This document shows, in pieces, positions 1 to 11,900 of a DNA stretch of 59,532 nucleotides. Below the pieces are notes generated by a model. That model did no database searches, had not been told where the DNA came from, and was given only the letters and a program-made list of their open reading frames with translations. Location: the NCBI RefSeq assembly GCF_937127095.1, contig NZ_CAKZLP010000015.1, positions 1 to 59,532 of the forward strand, given 5' to 3'. This DNA is from an uncultured Amphritea sp. (GTDB taxonomy: Bacteria > Pseudomonadota > Gammaproteobacteria > Pseudomonadales > Balneatricaceae). The translations under genes and the position numbers were made by a program. The first letter of the stretch is position 1. Each line of letters starts with the position of its first letter.

Positions 1-846
1 GAGCGGCGTGCCGATGATGCCACCCGGGATGTGATGGCCTGGCTGAAATGCGAATATATGCAGGACTGTGTCGGTGATGAGTTCAGCGGTGTTATCTCCG
101 CGGTGACCGGCTTTGGTGTGTTTGTTGAGCTGGAAGAGGTCTATGTTGAAGGTCTGATCCATATCTCTGCGCTGCCGGGTGACTATTACCACTACGATGC
201 CGCGCTGCAACGCCTGTATGGTGAACGTAGCGGTAAGTCTTTCCGACTGGGTGACCGGGTGCAGGTGCAGGTTGCCAGAGTTGATCTGGATGACCGCAAA
301 ATCGATTTCGAACTGGTGAAAAAGCTCGATGCGGCGGACAAGCAGGGCGCCGGGACCGGTGAGTCAGGCGATAATACAAAGCCTGAACCAAAGAAGCTGA
401 GTAAGCGCGAGTTGCTACGTTCTGGAAAGATTGCGATGGCTGAGCTGGAAAGTCGCCAGGGGCGCAGACCTTCGGGTAGCCGTCACTCAGACAGGTCGGG
501 TTCCGGCCGTTCTGAGCCTGAAAGGACGGGGTCCGCCCGTCCTAAACGCTCCTCTTCGCGGAAAGGGGCGGAGAGCGAAACACACTGGGGTGGTGCGGCG
601 GATCGAAAAACCTCGGCTAAGCCTGCCCGTAAACGCGCAACTGAACCGAAAGCGGATCAAGGCTCGCGGCAACAAGGTTCACGGCAAAAGTTAGAGGCGA
701 AGCCTGATAATCCAGGCGGTTCACGTTTGAGCGAGTCTGAACTGGAAGTGATCCGGCTGTCGAGAAAGCCCTCTAAAGGTCTGAGCAACCGGGCTAAGAA
801 ACGTAAACTGAAAAAACTACGGGGTAAGACCTCAAACAAGTCCTAG
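1..846 (+). CDS. rnr: Ribonuclease R, C-terminal part (5' end outside window)
   Basis: The frame is open from base 1, so the gene enters the window from the left, and it ends at TAG 844-846. The first codons read [20 protein letters not shown], the end of the RNB catalytic module of RNase R, followed by the S1 RNA-binding domain (about bases 70-320; [40 protein letters not shown]). After that comes a long Lys/Arg/Ser/Gly-rich low-complexity tail ending in [16 protein letters not shown], typical of the basic RNase R C terminus. Family knowledge: RNase R is a processive 3'-5' exoribonuclease that degrades structured RNA, including rRNA fragments and mRNA. The S1 domain and basic tail help with RNA binding. 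A terminator follows directly. The N-terminal domains and catalytic Asp residues are not visible here. The identification is very secure because sequence, domain order and tail all match. Confidence 0.95.
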   Translation, partial: ERRADDATRDVMAWLKCEYMQDCVGDEFSGVISAVTGFGVFVELEEVYVEGLIHISALPGDYYHYDAALQRLYGERSGKSFRLGDRVQVQVARVDLDDRKIDFELVKKLDAADKQGAGTGESGDNTKPEPKKLSKRELLRSGKIAMAELESRQGRRPSGSRHSDRSGSGRSEPERTGSARPKRSSSRKGAESETHWGGAADRKTSAKPARKRATEPKADQGSRQQGSRQKLEAKPDNPGGSRLSESELEVIRLSRKPSKGLSNRAKKRKLKKLRGKTSNKS

Positions 847-880
847 TATCGGGGTTCTGTCTCGTTTGGCCGATTCTGTT

Positions 881-915
881 AAAGCGGGCGTCATTGATCA
901 TGCGCCCGCTTTTTT
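881..915 (+). terminator. Rho-independent terminator of rnr
   Basis: GCGGGCG and CGCCCGC form a perfect 7-bp stem around the loop TCATTGATCATG, with AAA before it and a run of six T after it. It lies 35 bases past the rnr stop. This is a classical intrinsic terminator and separates rnr from the downstream cassette. Confidence 0.9.
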
Positions 916-1333
916 GTGTCTGATCATTTTGCTACCACCGCTTTCTGTGGAAAGGCTACCGCTGGTTAATAAACGATCTCCGGACGATTGTCATCAGATA
1001 AGAACAGTCGTGTCTGTGTATGATTCGATTGTTTGGATTCACTTGAGGTAAGTTAAAAGCGCTTAATATTAGTTTTTCTTAATATATTGTTTTTACTGGT
1101 TTTTCTGTTAATGCTCTGTTTTATATCGCTTTATTCTGTGCCACAGAAATAGTGCGTCATACATCTGTTTTATTGTTTGAATTCTGTATATTTGTTGACC
1201 ATAATGGATTATCACTGGAACTATTCTATGCTGCTGTTCAGGATAAATATAAATTAATTATAGATAGGGATGCCAGCTCTCCGCATGGTTGATGGTGAGA
1301 GAAACCTCAGGAAGAGGTTGTAGGGGGGATGAC
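916..1333 (+). other. AT-rich intergenic region upstream of the TolC gene
   Basis: About 420 bases without a convincing gene. A 61-codon frame at 866-1051 overlaps the terminator and has no coding character. The stretch 1055-1265 is clearly more AT-rich than the flanking genes, with runs such as TTAATATATTG. It contains the best promoter candidate for the cassette (1177-1205). The region ends with a strong purine-rich Shine-Dalgarno at about 1322-1330. Confidence 0.6.
1177..1205 (+). promoter_or_regulatory. Candidate sigma70 promoter of the secretion cassette
   Basis: TTGAAT (1177-1182) and CATAAT (1200-1205) are separated by exactly 17 bases. The -10 matches consensus at 5 of 6 positions. 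The predicted start near 1212 would leave a leader of about 120 bases before the TolC start at 1334. The region is AT-rich, so chance matches are possible. Confidence 0.4.
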
Positions 1334-2689
1334 ATGGTTAATCATAAATTAACCCGTATTCTAGTGAGTACGGGTTTCTGTTCGGTGTTGCTTTGTTCAG
1401 CTCAGGCACAGGCTGAAGATTTGATGGATGTTTGGAAAGTCGCTGAAAAGAATGATACTAAATACCTTTCCGCATATCACAAATTTCGCGCTGATCAGGA
1501 AATCATCAACCTAAGTCGCGCTGATTTACTCCCCACCATATCGCTGCAGTATGAGCATAAAGAGACCAGTAAAACCATCAATGAGTCAGATAACGCGGTC
1601 TTTTATGGCAACTCTGCTGACTACCCCACCGATAGCTACGGCCTGACACTTACCCAATCAATTTTTGATTACTCCCGCTGGCAGCGCTACGACCAGTCAA
1701 AAATCAGCGCTAATCGGGCAGAGGTAGAATATAACCTGTCCAAACAGCAGTTGTTATTAAGACTGTCAGAAAGCTACTTTTTGGTTTTGGAGCGGAGTGA
1801 TCAGCTTCAGGCGATTGCAGCCGAAAAGAAAGCGATGTTTAAGCATTTTGAAGTATCTGAAAAGAAGCATAAAACAGGTCTGGTACGAACAGTGGACTTG
1901 CAGGATGCCTCGGCACGTTATCTGAATGCTTTGAGTAAAGAGATCGAATTAAAGAGTCGCTTAATGGATAGTCGCTATGCGCTGCGAGAATCTTTAGGTT
2001 CTATGCCGGGTGCATTATCCCGATTGCGCAGCGATATCAGCCTTGAAATGCCTGTGCCATCTGACCCTGAAGAGTGGGTCAGTCTTGCTGCAAAAAACAA
2101 CCCTGAATTACATGCGCTTAACCTCTCTTTAAACGAAGCGGATAAAGAGATTAAAGCCTTACGCGGCGGCCATTATCCAACGCTTGATCTGGTTCTGACT
2201 CACGGTAATGAAGCCATTGAGGGGTCACCATTCGGTGGTACCAGCGATATCGATACCACAGAAATCACCGTTCAGTTGAATGTGCCGCTGTATTCTGGTG
2301 GTAAAACGTCCGCCAAACTGCGTCAGGCAATAGCGAAGCGTGATAGTGTGCTTGAAGATCGCAATGATAAAAAGCGCGCAGTTGAGCGTTCCGCTCATGA
2401 TGCTTACTCCCGTATTAATGAAGCGATTGTGCAAATCGGCGCGCTTGAAAAGTCTCTCCAGTCTCAGGAAAGTCGTCTGAAATCTAAGTCAGCTGGTTAC
2501 CGTAGTGGTCAAAATAGCCTGGTGGAAGTTCTGGATGTTGAACAGGATCTTTCCGATGCAAGACAGGCTTTGATCAAGGCGCGATACGATTATGTGTTGA
2601 ACGTATTGCGTCTGAAATTTGCGGTTGGTGCGCTGCAGGAAGAAGACCTGTCTGCAATAAATAACTGGCTTACAAGCGATCAGTCTTAA
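1334..2689 (+). CDS. TolC-family outer-membrane efflux/secretion channel
   Basis: 451 residues. I chose ATG 1334 because AGGGGGG lies just before it and the protein then opens with a good signal peptide (MVNHKLTRILVSTGFC..., hydrophobic core, AQA before EDL). The frame is open upstream to a TTG at 1289, but that would add 15 residues ahead of the signal peptide. The mature protein has two related halves rich in heptad-like helices (ANRAEVEYNLSKQQLLLRLSESYF; YRSGQNSLVEVLDVEQDLSDARQALI) with beta segments (YGLTLTQSIFDYSRW; EITVQLNVPLYSGGKT). This is the TolC/AprF fold, and the length is normal. Family role: a trimeric channel-tunnel spanning the outer membrane and part of the periplasm, docking to HlyD/AcrA-type adaptors. 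It lies 133 bases ahead of the giant gene, so I infer it is the outer-membrane exit for that protein. No inner-membrane pump is encoded beside it. Confidence 0.92.
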   Translation: MVNHKLTRILVSTGFCSVLLCSAQAQAEDLMDVWKVAEKNDTKYLSAYHKFRADQEIINLSRADLLPTISLQYEHKETSKTINESDNAVFYGNSADYPTDSYGLTLTQSIFDYSRWQRYDQSKISANRAEVEYNLSKQQLLLRLSESYFLVLERSDQLQAIAAEKKAMFKHFEVSEKKHKTGLVRTVDLQDASARYLNALSKEIELKSRLMDSRYALRESLGSMPGALSRLRSDISLEMPVPSDPEEWVSLAAKNNPELHALNLSLNEADKEIKALRGGHYPTLDLVLTHGNEAIEGSPFGGTSDIDTTEITVQLNVPLYSGGKTSAKLRQAIAKRDSVLEDRNDKKRAVERSAHDAYSRINEAIVQIGALEKSLQSQESRLKSKSAGYRSGQNSLVEVLDVEQDLSDARQALIKARYDYVLNVLRLKFAVGALQEEDLSAINNWLTSDQS

Positions 2690-2764
2690 GCTCTACGTAG
2701 TCTCCGCGCATTGATTATTTTCGTTATCTTGCGCAGAGAAACTTGCTTATCCCCGGTATTAACT

Positions 2765-2795
2765 GAAAAAAGCGTATTGGTTAGCTGCTTTTTTC
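2765..2795 (+). terminator. Weak terminator-like inverted repeat between tolC-like gene and giant gene
   Basis: GAAAAAAGC and GCTTTTTTC form a perfect 9-bp stem around a 13-base loop, ending in a T run. The stem has few GC pairs, so it may be only a partial terminator that tunes expression of the giant gene relative to the TolC gene. Just upstream, 2702-2742 holds another imperfect inverted repeat (TCTCCGCGCA / TGCGCAGAGA). Confidence 0.4.
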
Positions 2796-2822
2796 AAATG
2801 AAAAAATCATTGGATAAAAATT

Positions 2823-2990
2823 ATGTCATATATATTTAATCGTCTATTCAGAATGCGTTATGACAAATTTCGTAATTTAAGACAATTCATATGGAGCAGT
2901 CAGGGGATAACTGCTCGACGACGTAATACTTATCTGATGGAACAGATGGAAAACCGCTATCTGCTATCGGCAGATGCTGCACCACTAGCG
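2823..2990 (+). other. N-terminal LEPR-XLL-like segment (putative export leader)
   Basis: Residues 1-56 are strongly basic (RLFRMRYDKFRNLR, ARRR) and contain no ordinary hydrophobic signal peptide. They lead into MENRYLLSADAAP, which matches the LEPR-XLL pattern known near the N termini of very large multidomain bacterial proteins. The ADA|AP step resembles an A-x-A processing site. That this segment is a leader is inference. Confidence 0.6.
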
Positions 2991-5900
2991 TTAAGTGCTG
3001 AACTGCTTAACGAAAAAGTCATCGTGGAACAGCTTATTGATGCGGGTTTGGCTGAAGCGAGTAACTCACAAGAGCTGCAGTTGGTCCGTCAGCATGATTA
3101 TGATCAGGATAGCGCTGCTAGTCTGCTTGACAGTAATGCCGAGATTAAAAATCTTCAGTTAGCAGAGCTTCAGTCAGAACAGCTTCCGCCAGACCAGCTT
3201 GAGCCCTCTGCCGACGGCGCTGTAGAGCTTCAGTCTGTTCAGCCTGAAGACGCTGCAGGTGAAGGCGATGTCGCGACTGATGCTGAAACTCCGGCGGTAA
3301 AATCTGCCGCTGCAATCCAGCACATTCAGCAACTGTCGGGTCATCAGTTTGTTGTCATCGACCGCTCTGTTGAAGATTACCGGTCGCTATTAAGTACCTT
3401 TATGGGCGATGCTGCTGACGGGCTTGAATGGCATGCAGAAACCACTCCCGCCGGTAATGTGCTGGTCGCGGACTGGTACCCGACTGAGGCAAATGCGGAA
3501 GAGACTTTAGTTGTTGATAGCGAATTATCCGATGCGTTAACCGATGTGTCAGTCGAGCGTAAGCAGGCGGATCGGGTTACAGTTGTTTTGTTGGATGCTG
3601 CAGGTGATGGTGTTGAACAGCTTGCTGATATTCTATCCGCGTATGAAGATATTGCTGCGTTGCACGTATTGTCCCACGGGGCGACCGGTTTGCTCCGTCT
3701 CGGTACGGCTTCGCTGGGCAGTTCTTCGTTAGAGCGTTATCGCCAGCAGCTGGAAGCCTGGGGCAAGGCGTTAAAGTCAGACGGCGATATTCTTATCTAT
3801 GGCTGTAATGTTGCGCAAGGTGAGGTGGGTATAGCATTCGTTGACCGACTGGCGGGTGCGACACAGGCAGATATTGCCGCGTCTGATGATCTGACGGGTA
3901 ATCGCTTTATCGGTGGTGACTGGATACTGGAAACTGAATCAGGGTATGTCACGCATACGCTGGATATGATGTCGACTGAACAGTTCTCTTTTGCCTCGAA
4001 TGATCCTCTCTATGCCGGGCTTTTGGCTGCAGATAAATCAGTTAGTTTAGGTGAGTTAAACGGCACAGTAACACCGGTAATTCTTGCCGCGGGTACCGAT
4101 ACTATCAACTTTACCAGTGTGAACAGTGATATTCGCATCACCGTGACCGGTAAAACCGCCACCACACCGTTCAAAATCACGGCGCAAGCATTAGATGTAA
4201 CGGGCGCTCTGGTGGCGAATACGCTACGAACCTTTCAGTTTGCCGACGGTGATGACGCCACTATCAAGACTATTAAAGTGGGTCGGCTAGGTTATAAAAC
4301 TGAGCTTGAGTTGCAGACCAAAATAGATGTTTTAGATGCATCAGCTCTATCGGCCGCCCACATCGCTATCAGCAAAAAGGGCACTGCGCTATCGAGTGAT
4401 GATGCGTTTAAATGGGTGAAAGACTATGCGGTAATGGGGGTCGATCCAGCCGCTGCCAATGCCGCTGCACAACTGGATGCTAAAAACGCGGTTGCGGTGG
4501 TGACCACCGGAACGGGAGAGATCGGCAAGTTATCGATTGGTAAGGCCCTGGATGCCGGAAATACCCGACTTATTATCGACGATGCTGGCGCGCAAATAGA
4601 TATTAATAAAGCCAATACCAATTACGCTGGAAAAATTGATCTGCTGTATAACTCTGGCGGCTCAGGTACTGTGCTGACCAATTACGTCAACCTGTCAGCG
4701 GGTAATATCATCAAAGGTGTGGGCACCTTAACAGGCTTTACTACTGCATCCTTCGCATCATTCACCGCGGATAAGGGTGATCAGAAGTTTGATGTCACCG
4801 GTTTAACTGATGTTACTGTATCCGCAGGGGCTGGCGAAGATTATCTTGCGGGTGGCACGGGCACTCAAACCTTAGTGGGCGGTTCCGGAACCGACACTTA
4901 TGTCTTTAAAGACAATTGGGGTGCTGATCAGGTTATCGAGAAAGCCGATACCAAAGATGGTTTAACGGTGATTAAGGGCGGCGATGCTGATGCGTTGGAC
5001 TTCTCCGCGCTTACCCAGGCGATTACGGTTGAGTTTCATTCATCGGTTAAATCGACCAAACCGCTGTCAACTGCAACGGTACCGGGCGTTCCTGTGGTCT
5101 CTGAAGTGTCGGATACTGACCGGACATCCGCCGATAAATATGGTGTTCAGGTTTTCCAGGGCCAGAATGTAACCACCAGTACTCACTCAGTAAAAAATGC
5201 CATCAATGTTGAAAAAGTGATCGGTGGCCTGGGTGATAATACCTATAAATTCAATAATGACTGGGGGCAGTTTTATCAGGGCACGACGCCTGCGCTGGCA
5301 GAAACCGTTAACTTTTTTATTGACGACACTAAGTCAACCAGCAAAAAAGGCACGCTTGATTTCCGTGAGGTCACTCACGATCTGATCTTTGAATTGGATA
5401 GTGTCAGTACGACCTCTACCGGGACTCCGGCGGTCACGACGATAACGTCAAAAGTGAAAGTGACAGCGGTCGTAGAGAAACAGATCAATATTGGTACGAC
5501 TGCGGCACCTATATTAAAAACAGTCACTTACACCTATGTTGTTAACGCGGATAACATTGCCAACATCATTGGTGGTCAGGGTAAGAATACCTACATCATC
5601 AAAGACCAGGACGCCTTGCAGGGCAAGATTCTGACCGCTAATACAACCGGCACCCTTGCTCAAGGTTTGGTGACCGGTAACGTCTATGTGGCTGGCGCTA
5701 ATATTGCCAAAACCGATGGCGTTAATATTCTGGATTACTCGCAATATAAGTCTACTAACACGAACGATGTGATTGTGGATCTGGGTAAAGACTTAACTGG
5801 CGTGGTTAATAAAGCCGCCACCGGTATTCTTAATACAGCGGATGGTGTAGTAGCCCCCACCGCGACTAACGAAGTACAAAAGCTGACTGTTCCAAAAATT

Positions 5901-8900
5901 AAGGCCTCTCCCACGGTTGCTCAGGAGCTGAGTAACATCAAGAGCTTTAGATTATCTCTGGGTGGTGCAGAAACCATAGAGATTAGTAATTCGGGCACTG
6001 CCTCTGCTATTGCCGCAGAAATGGCGAAAGCCCTTAATGGTTTATTGTTGAAAGCGACCCCGGTTGTGTCGACGAATACGGCTCCGGCGACGCCTGCCGT
6101 CACGCCTGCTGCGATGGTCAGTGTGACCGGTACGGGCACTGCGACGGGTACCAGTCCTTACGTTTTCACTATCACATTCCAATCGTTAGCGGCTGGAATG
6201 GATATTCCAGAAATTAAACTGATAGCGGAAGCTCGTCAGGAGAAAAAAACCGCGGGGGGGACTACTCAGACAAACATTGTTTTAAGTGCTGAGACTGAAA
6301 CGAACCCTGACCCTCTCACTATTATTAAAAAGTACACATCCAGCGGCCCAGCCCCTGAAGATCGTTACACGCTGACAACGACCATTAAGACCATCATCAT
6401 TGATGCGGTAGAATTTACGGCCGCCAGTACGGGCCTAAAAGCGGGTGCTATCGATCGTATAGATGGTTTGCGAGGCACCAGTGATGCAGGTGCGGGTACG
6501 GTTAAGCGTATGACCGTATTAGGTGACTTTGGCTTGCTGGTTAATGGCACGGGTAGTGGTGACGACCTTATCTTCTCTGACAACTACACCCAGGCGGTCA
6601 GTGTTAAAACCGGGCGTGTCTGGGATGGTGGTGCTGGCCAGGATATTATTACCGGTACGGAACAGGGCGATATCCTGTATGGCGGTCTGGGTAATGATGC
6701 CATCGGTGGTGGCGAAGGCGATGATAACCTCAGTGGCGGTGCTGGCAATGACCGAATCAGTGGCGGCCTGGGTGATGATGTTATCAACGGTGGCGCTGGC
6801 AATGACCATCTCAGTGGTGGGTTGGGCGATGACAGTATTGTCGGTGGTACCGGTCATGATGTTCTCTATGGAGGCATCGGTGACGATATCCTTATTGGCG
6901 GCAAAGGTTACGATCATTATGTATTCATCAATGATTGGGGCCAGGACCAGGTTATCGAAAGCCAGAAAGGTAAAGATGACAAGACCACCGATGAGGGCCT
7001 CAAGGCCCGTGGTGATGTGCTTGATTTCTCCAACGTCACCCAGGAGATGACCTACCTGTTCAACAGTTCCAATTTATTGGCGGGTACCGGTACTTTCATT
7101 AAAGATAAAACCAGCTGGACTAAAACGCTCTCTGGATTTGGCGATGTGTCTGGCCATTTTGCGCTGACAGCCAATACTGTTCGTGTTAACAGTGAAGGTA
7201 ACGCCAATGAAGTGCAGCGCATATTCCTGGGTGGCGCTACGTCAGGCACCTTCACGGTAAAATTGAATAAGTTTCCTAAACCGGATGGCACTGTTGAGCT
7301 GGAAAAAACGGTCTCGATAACGGTAGGGGCCACCTCTTCGGCAACAGTGACCAATATAAAAACGGCACTGGAAACAGAGCTGAGAACACTGCTAACAGAT
7401 AACGGGGTAGCGCCAGTCGGTGATCTGGTATCGGTTAAATCTGCAGGCTCAGGGACCGGTGCTTTTGATGTTGAGTTCAAAAAACCGATCTATACCAACA
7501 TTCCTTTAATGACGATTGGCAGTACGACCGGGTTAACCTATGCAGCGCCGGTGGTGGGTACAGTGGTTCCCGGTGTTAACACCCTTGATGCTACGACGGG
7601 TCTGATTACTAAACACACCAACGGCTCAATTAATATCGACCTTGGCCTGGCCGAGTCCGGCAGCTTCACCTTAGGTTTCAAATATACTAAAACGGTTGCT
7701 GGGGTAGACACGCCTAACCAGTCTGTATCGGTTACTGTGCCTATTGCATCCGGCTCTACCCCTAACGATATTGCTGCCCAGATTCAGCAAAAATTAAACG
7801 CACATAGTCCACAAATATTTGCCAATGTGGTCGTTTCCGGTGCAGGCAATAAATTTGAGATTACCGTCTTAAATCCTGAAATCAGTGGTCTTAATACGGC
7901 CACCATCACTAACGCTACAACGCTTAAAGGTAAGCCCGATATCTGGTCTACTGTTGAGGGTTCTTCGGTTCGTGAGATTAAACAACTGACACTCAATAAT
8001 GTCACCGAAGGCAGCTTTGTTTTAACCATTGGTAAGTATTCCACCGGCCCTATAATGATTGATACAACGGCCACCACAGCTGAACTGAAAAAAGAAAATA
8101 CGCGCTTAGCGATTCAGACGGAATTAAATAAACTTAACCGTAACTTTGTCCAGAAATACACGGTAGAAGTGCGCGCCGATAGTTTTACTGATGCATTGAA
8201 AGAGTGGCAAATTACCTTTAAAGCACCGGGTGAAAATGATGTGACAGATATGTCTGTCGACGTGACAGGCTTAAAAGGAACTAATAATTTACAGGGACGT
8301 GTTACAACCCTGGCCGATGGTAGTCTGCCTGGCAATATTCACGCGTTTGAGACTATTCTGGCTCCTAATGCGGACGCGACCTTTATCTTTGGTTCTGCAT
8401 CAGCAGCAGACATGCTAGCGGCTATTGCGGTTCCTGAAGCCTTACGTAAAGCAAATACCGTTACCATAGACACCAGTACATTGACGGCTAATAACCATGT
8501 CCTGGATATCGATTTTAGTCAGGTTTCGGACGAACTGAACTTTAACTTTGAGCAGGTTGGGGCGGTTAAAGAGGTTCAGCCGCTCATTATCGATACCAAT
8601 ACAGCGGGTGAGTTTGCCCTTGATTATAAAGTTGAAGAGATTCAGCGGCTGGCGTTCACGGGTGCCGAGTTGCCCAGTGGAACCTTTAAGTTAAGTTTTA
8701 CCGATCCTGGTGGTTCTAATGCCGTTAAAACCACCGCAACACCGATTGAAATTATTACCGATGCAGCGACCGGTAAAGTAGACGTTAAAGCCACCGCTTT
8801 AAAAATTCAAACAGAATTGAATAAGCTGAAATTCACATCTGCCACTGGTACTCAGGTGAGCCTCAATGTGAAGGTGACAGGTGTGACTGTTGATGGATCA

Positions 8901-11900
8901 CCCATAACCGCTGAAACAACCAATGAAGGCTTTAAGGCCAATAGCTGGGATATCACCTTTACCAACAAAGAGTTGGTCAATGTCGATCTATTACAGGTTA
9001 CGTCTGCATCGGTGACACCTACGGTTACCACGGTGAAAGACGGCGAGCACAAAATAACCGATAAGATTACCTTTGTGGCGGGCAATAAAGCGGCAAACAT
9101 CACCGAACTGAAGAATAAACTTAACGAATTACTGGGCGCAGGCTCGGTTACCGTTAAGGAACCGCGTTTTGGCAGTACGGCGACTAACACTAAGCTGAAC
9201 ATTACCTTTAATGATCCGGGCAATGTGGTCTTAACCAAAGCGTTGAAGAACCTGGATGGTTCTGCTTTGGGTTACACCACGCCGGTGACTGGCAAGTTTG
9301 AGTTGGCGACAACCGCTGCTGCAGGCAAAGTAGAGGGTAACACAGGCCAGCTGTCACTGACCGTAGAACGTGTTGCGCCCAGACCTACTTCGCTGAGTAC
9401 GGATGCTCAGGCATCCGGCTTTGTTGACACGTTACTGGGCGAGAGTGTTTTTGAGACGTTTGTCTTTACAGATGTCGGTGAAAATACCATTGTCCGTGGT
9501 GGCGTTAATGCTAATACGTTCTCTATCGCGGGTAAGACTACCTTTAATGGGACTATTATTGGCGGCACCGGTATCAAACCCTTATCGGCACAGCTGCTCA
9601 ATGTTGACGGTCTGGTCGGTATGTTGTCGTTAACGCCCCCTGATTTTGCAGTCAAAAATACTGTAGATGTATCGGGTGGTAATTTTGCAGACCTGACTAA
9701 AATTTCGTTCGTAAATCTGGCGGAAACCTCTAAGTCATCAGTCGCTGTTGATACGGTGGTTGATGGCCATCGAGGCTCTGAAATCCAGCGTTTATCTATC
9801 CCCGAAGCTCAGCGTGGCAGCTTTACATTAACGGTGCAGGGTGACACTACATCAGTCACCACCGCCCCCATCTATCTGACCTCTCCGGTGCAGCAACAGC
9901 TGCTGGTCACCGATTCGACTGACTTCGATCTGACCTATGTCACCACCGCAGGCGTTCAAACCATTACCGGTTTAAGCACGGGCGCTGCAACGGACGATAT
10001 ATCGACAACCATTGCCAATACAATAAACACCAAACTGGCCACAGAATTTGGTCTGGCTTCGGGAACAAAGGTCGTCTCGGTGACGAAGAATGAGGCCGGA
10101 TACCTCATCACTTATACCAACCAGAACAACATGGTTGAGTTTACCGGTGTCGTGACTTCTGCGTCTGGCAGTGCGGCGGTCTTTACTAAAGAAACGACGG
10201 CACCTCTTAACTATGCTGCCGTAGCGCAACGTATTGAAAACGCGATATACACCGCGATGGCACTGCCTGCCGGGACACCAAAAACCGTTTTAGTCACAGC
10301 AGGTGAAACCGCGGGAACCTTTGATCTGCGCTGGCGTGTAGTGGGCGATAAAGCCGTTACCACGCTGACTGATATTTCACTTTCTGCACCAGCAGTTGAT
10401 CTGGTTTTAACGCCTTCAACTGCAACTGCGCCGCAGGTTCATACCTTAACTATTGATTATGGAGCTAATACTAACCCTGATCCTTATAACTTATATGTTG
10501 GTACCCATAAGACAGCAGATATAGCAAGAGATGCTGATAAAGACGCTATTGCGGCCGCCTTACAACAGCTTATTAATCAGCAACCGACCTTAACGGGTAC
10601 CGTGACGGTTACGGGTACTGGCCCTTTCACTATTAGCATAGCGGGTGGCTCGGTTGAGTCCATCGTGGCTAAGAACAGTCTTTTTGCAAGCGTAGTATTG
10701 GGTACATCGACTATCACCAGCCAGTTAAAAAATGGTCAGGAGGTTCAAAGTCTCAATATTAACGGTGCTTCGCAGGGCATCGTGGGTTTGAAATATAACC
10801 TGAAGACTCTGGCGGATAACAGCGAAGTAACCAGTGCTGTCTATGTGGATGTTGCGCTGCAAACAGGCGAGACCGCCGATACTCTTCGCGGGCGTATAGA
10901 AACAGCACTCAATACTCAATTAGCCGGTAATGCGACGGCGACGGTTACCCTGGTTGGCAATAATTTCAGCATTGCACTGACATCTCTCACCCATATTGTC
11001 GAATCTATAGTGGGTACCGGTTACGGGTTATCATCGGCCACGACCGACCAATCCTTAACGCCGGTTAAGGTGGGGCGAATTGATGCCTACCTGGATCGCA
11101 CCGATAGCAGTAATGCCACGCTGGTTGAGACTAACCGGATCTATAAATTTGCAATGCCTCCGGTGGTTGCCGGTGAAACGATTAGTGGCACATTTACACT
11201 CAGCTTTGGTGGTGTGACCACCGGCCCTATTGATTATGACGCTGACAGTAATACGCTGCTGGCAAGCATTAATACGGCCCTTACCACATCAACTATAAAC
11301 ACCTTGCCCGTCACTCTGGTTGGTAGTGAGTTTATGGTCGAAGTTGTGGTTGATCTCAGCGCGGCTGAGCAGGCGCTAATCGTTGATGGATCAAGCTTAG
11401 AAATTGTTAAAGATGCAGCGGTTGCTGCACCCGGTGTCGCAGCTAATATTGTCACCATTGCCAATGGTAGTGCAGTGAGTGTGGCTGAAAAACAACGTGT
11501 TACTCTGGTGGATCAGTCACTGCCCTCTTTCCGTCTGTCCGTTAATGGTGTCAGCACCCTGGATATTCCGGTAAATCAGAATGATGCGACTACCAGGGGC
11601 GCTATTCAGAGCGCCCTTGATGCGGCATTAGGTGCAAATAAAATTACAGTTACGGTCAATCCGGATAGCAGTAAAACCAAGTCCTGGATACTGGAAGTTA
11701 CCGGTGCAACTCGCCTTAGCGATACCGATAATCTTGTAATTGGGGACAATGCGAATGCCATTACTGGCTACGCGAAAGACGATTTTACTCAAACGGTTTT
11801 AACCAGCTTATTGGGTAAAAAGGCTGGTTTTACCGGTCGCATCCAGAATATCGATAATGTTACTTACGGTGCTGGTTTAAACATCGTATTGAATACGACA

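Noticed and set aside
866..1051. 61-codon frame after rnr
   Set aside because: It overlaps the intrinsic terminator, has no ribosome site and shows no coding character.
1289..1333. Upstream TTG start for the TolC gene
   Set aside because: It would add 15 residues before a good signal peptide; ATG 1334 has a strong Shine-Dalgarno directly upstream.
6519..6917. 132-codon frame antisense to RTX block 1
   Set aside because: It is a mirror of the nonapeptide codons on the other strand: repetitive and without its own ribosome site.
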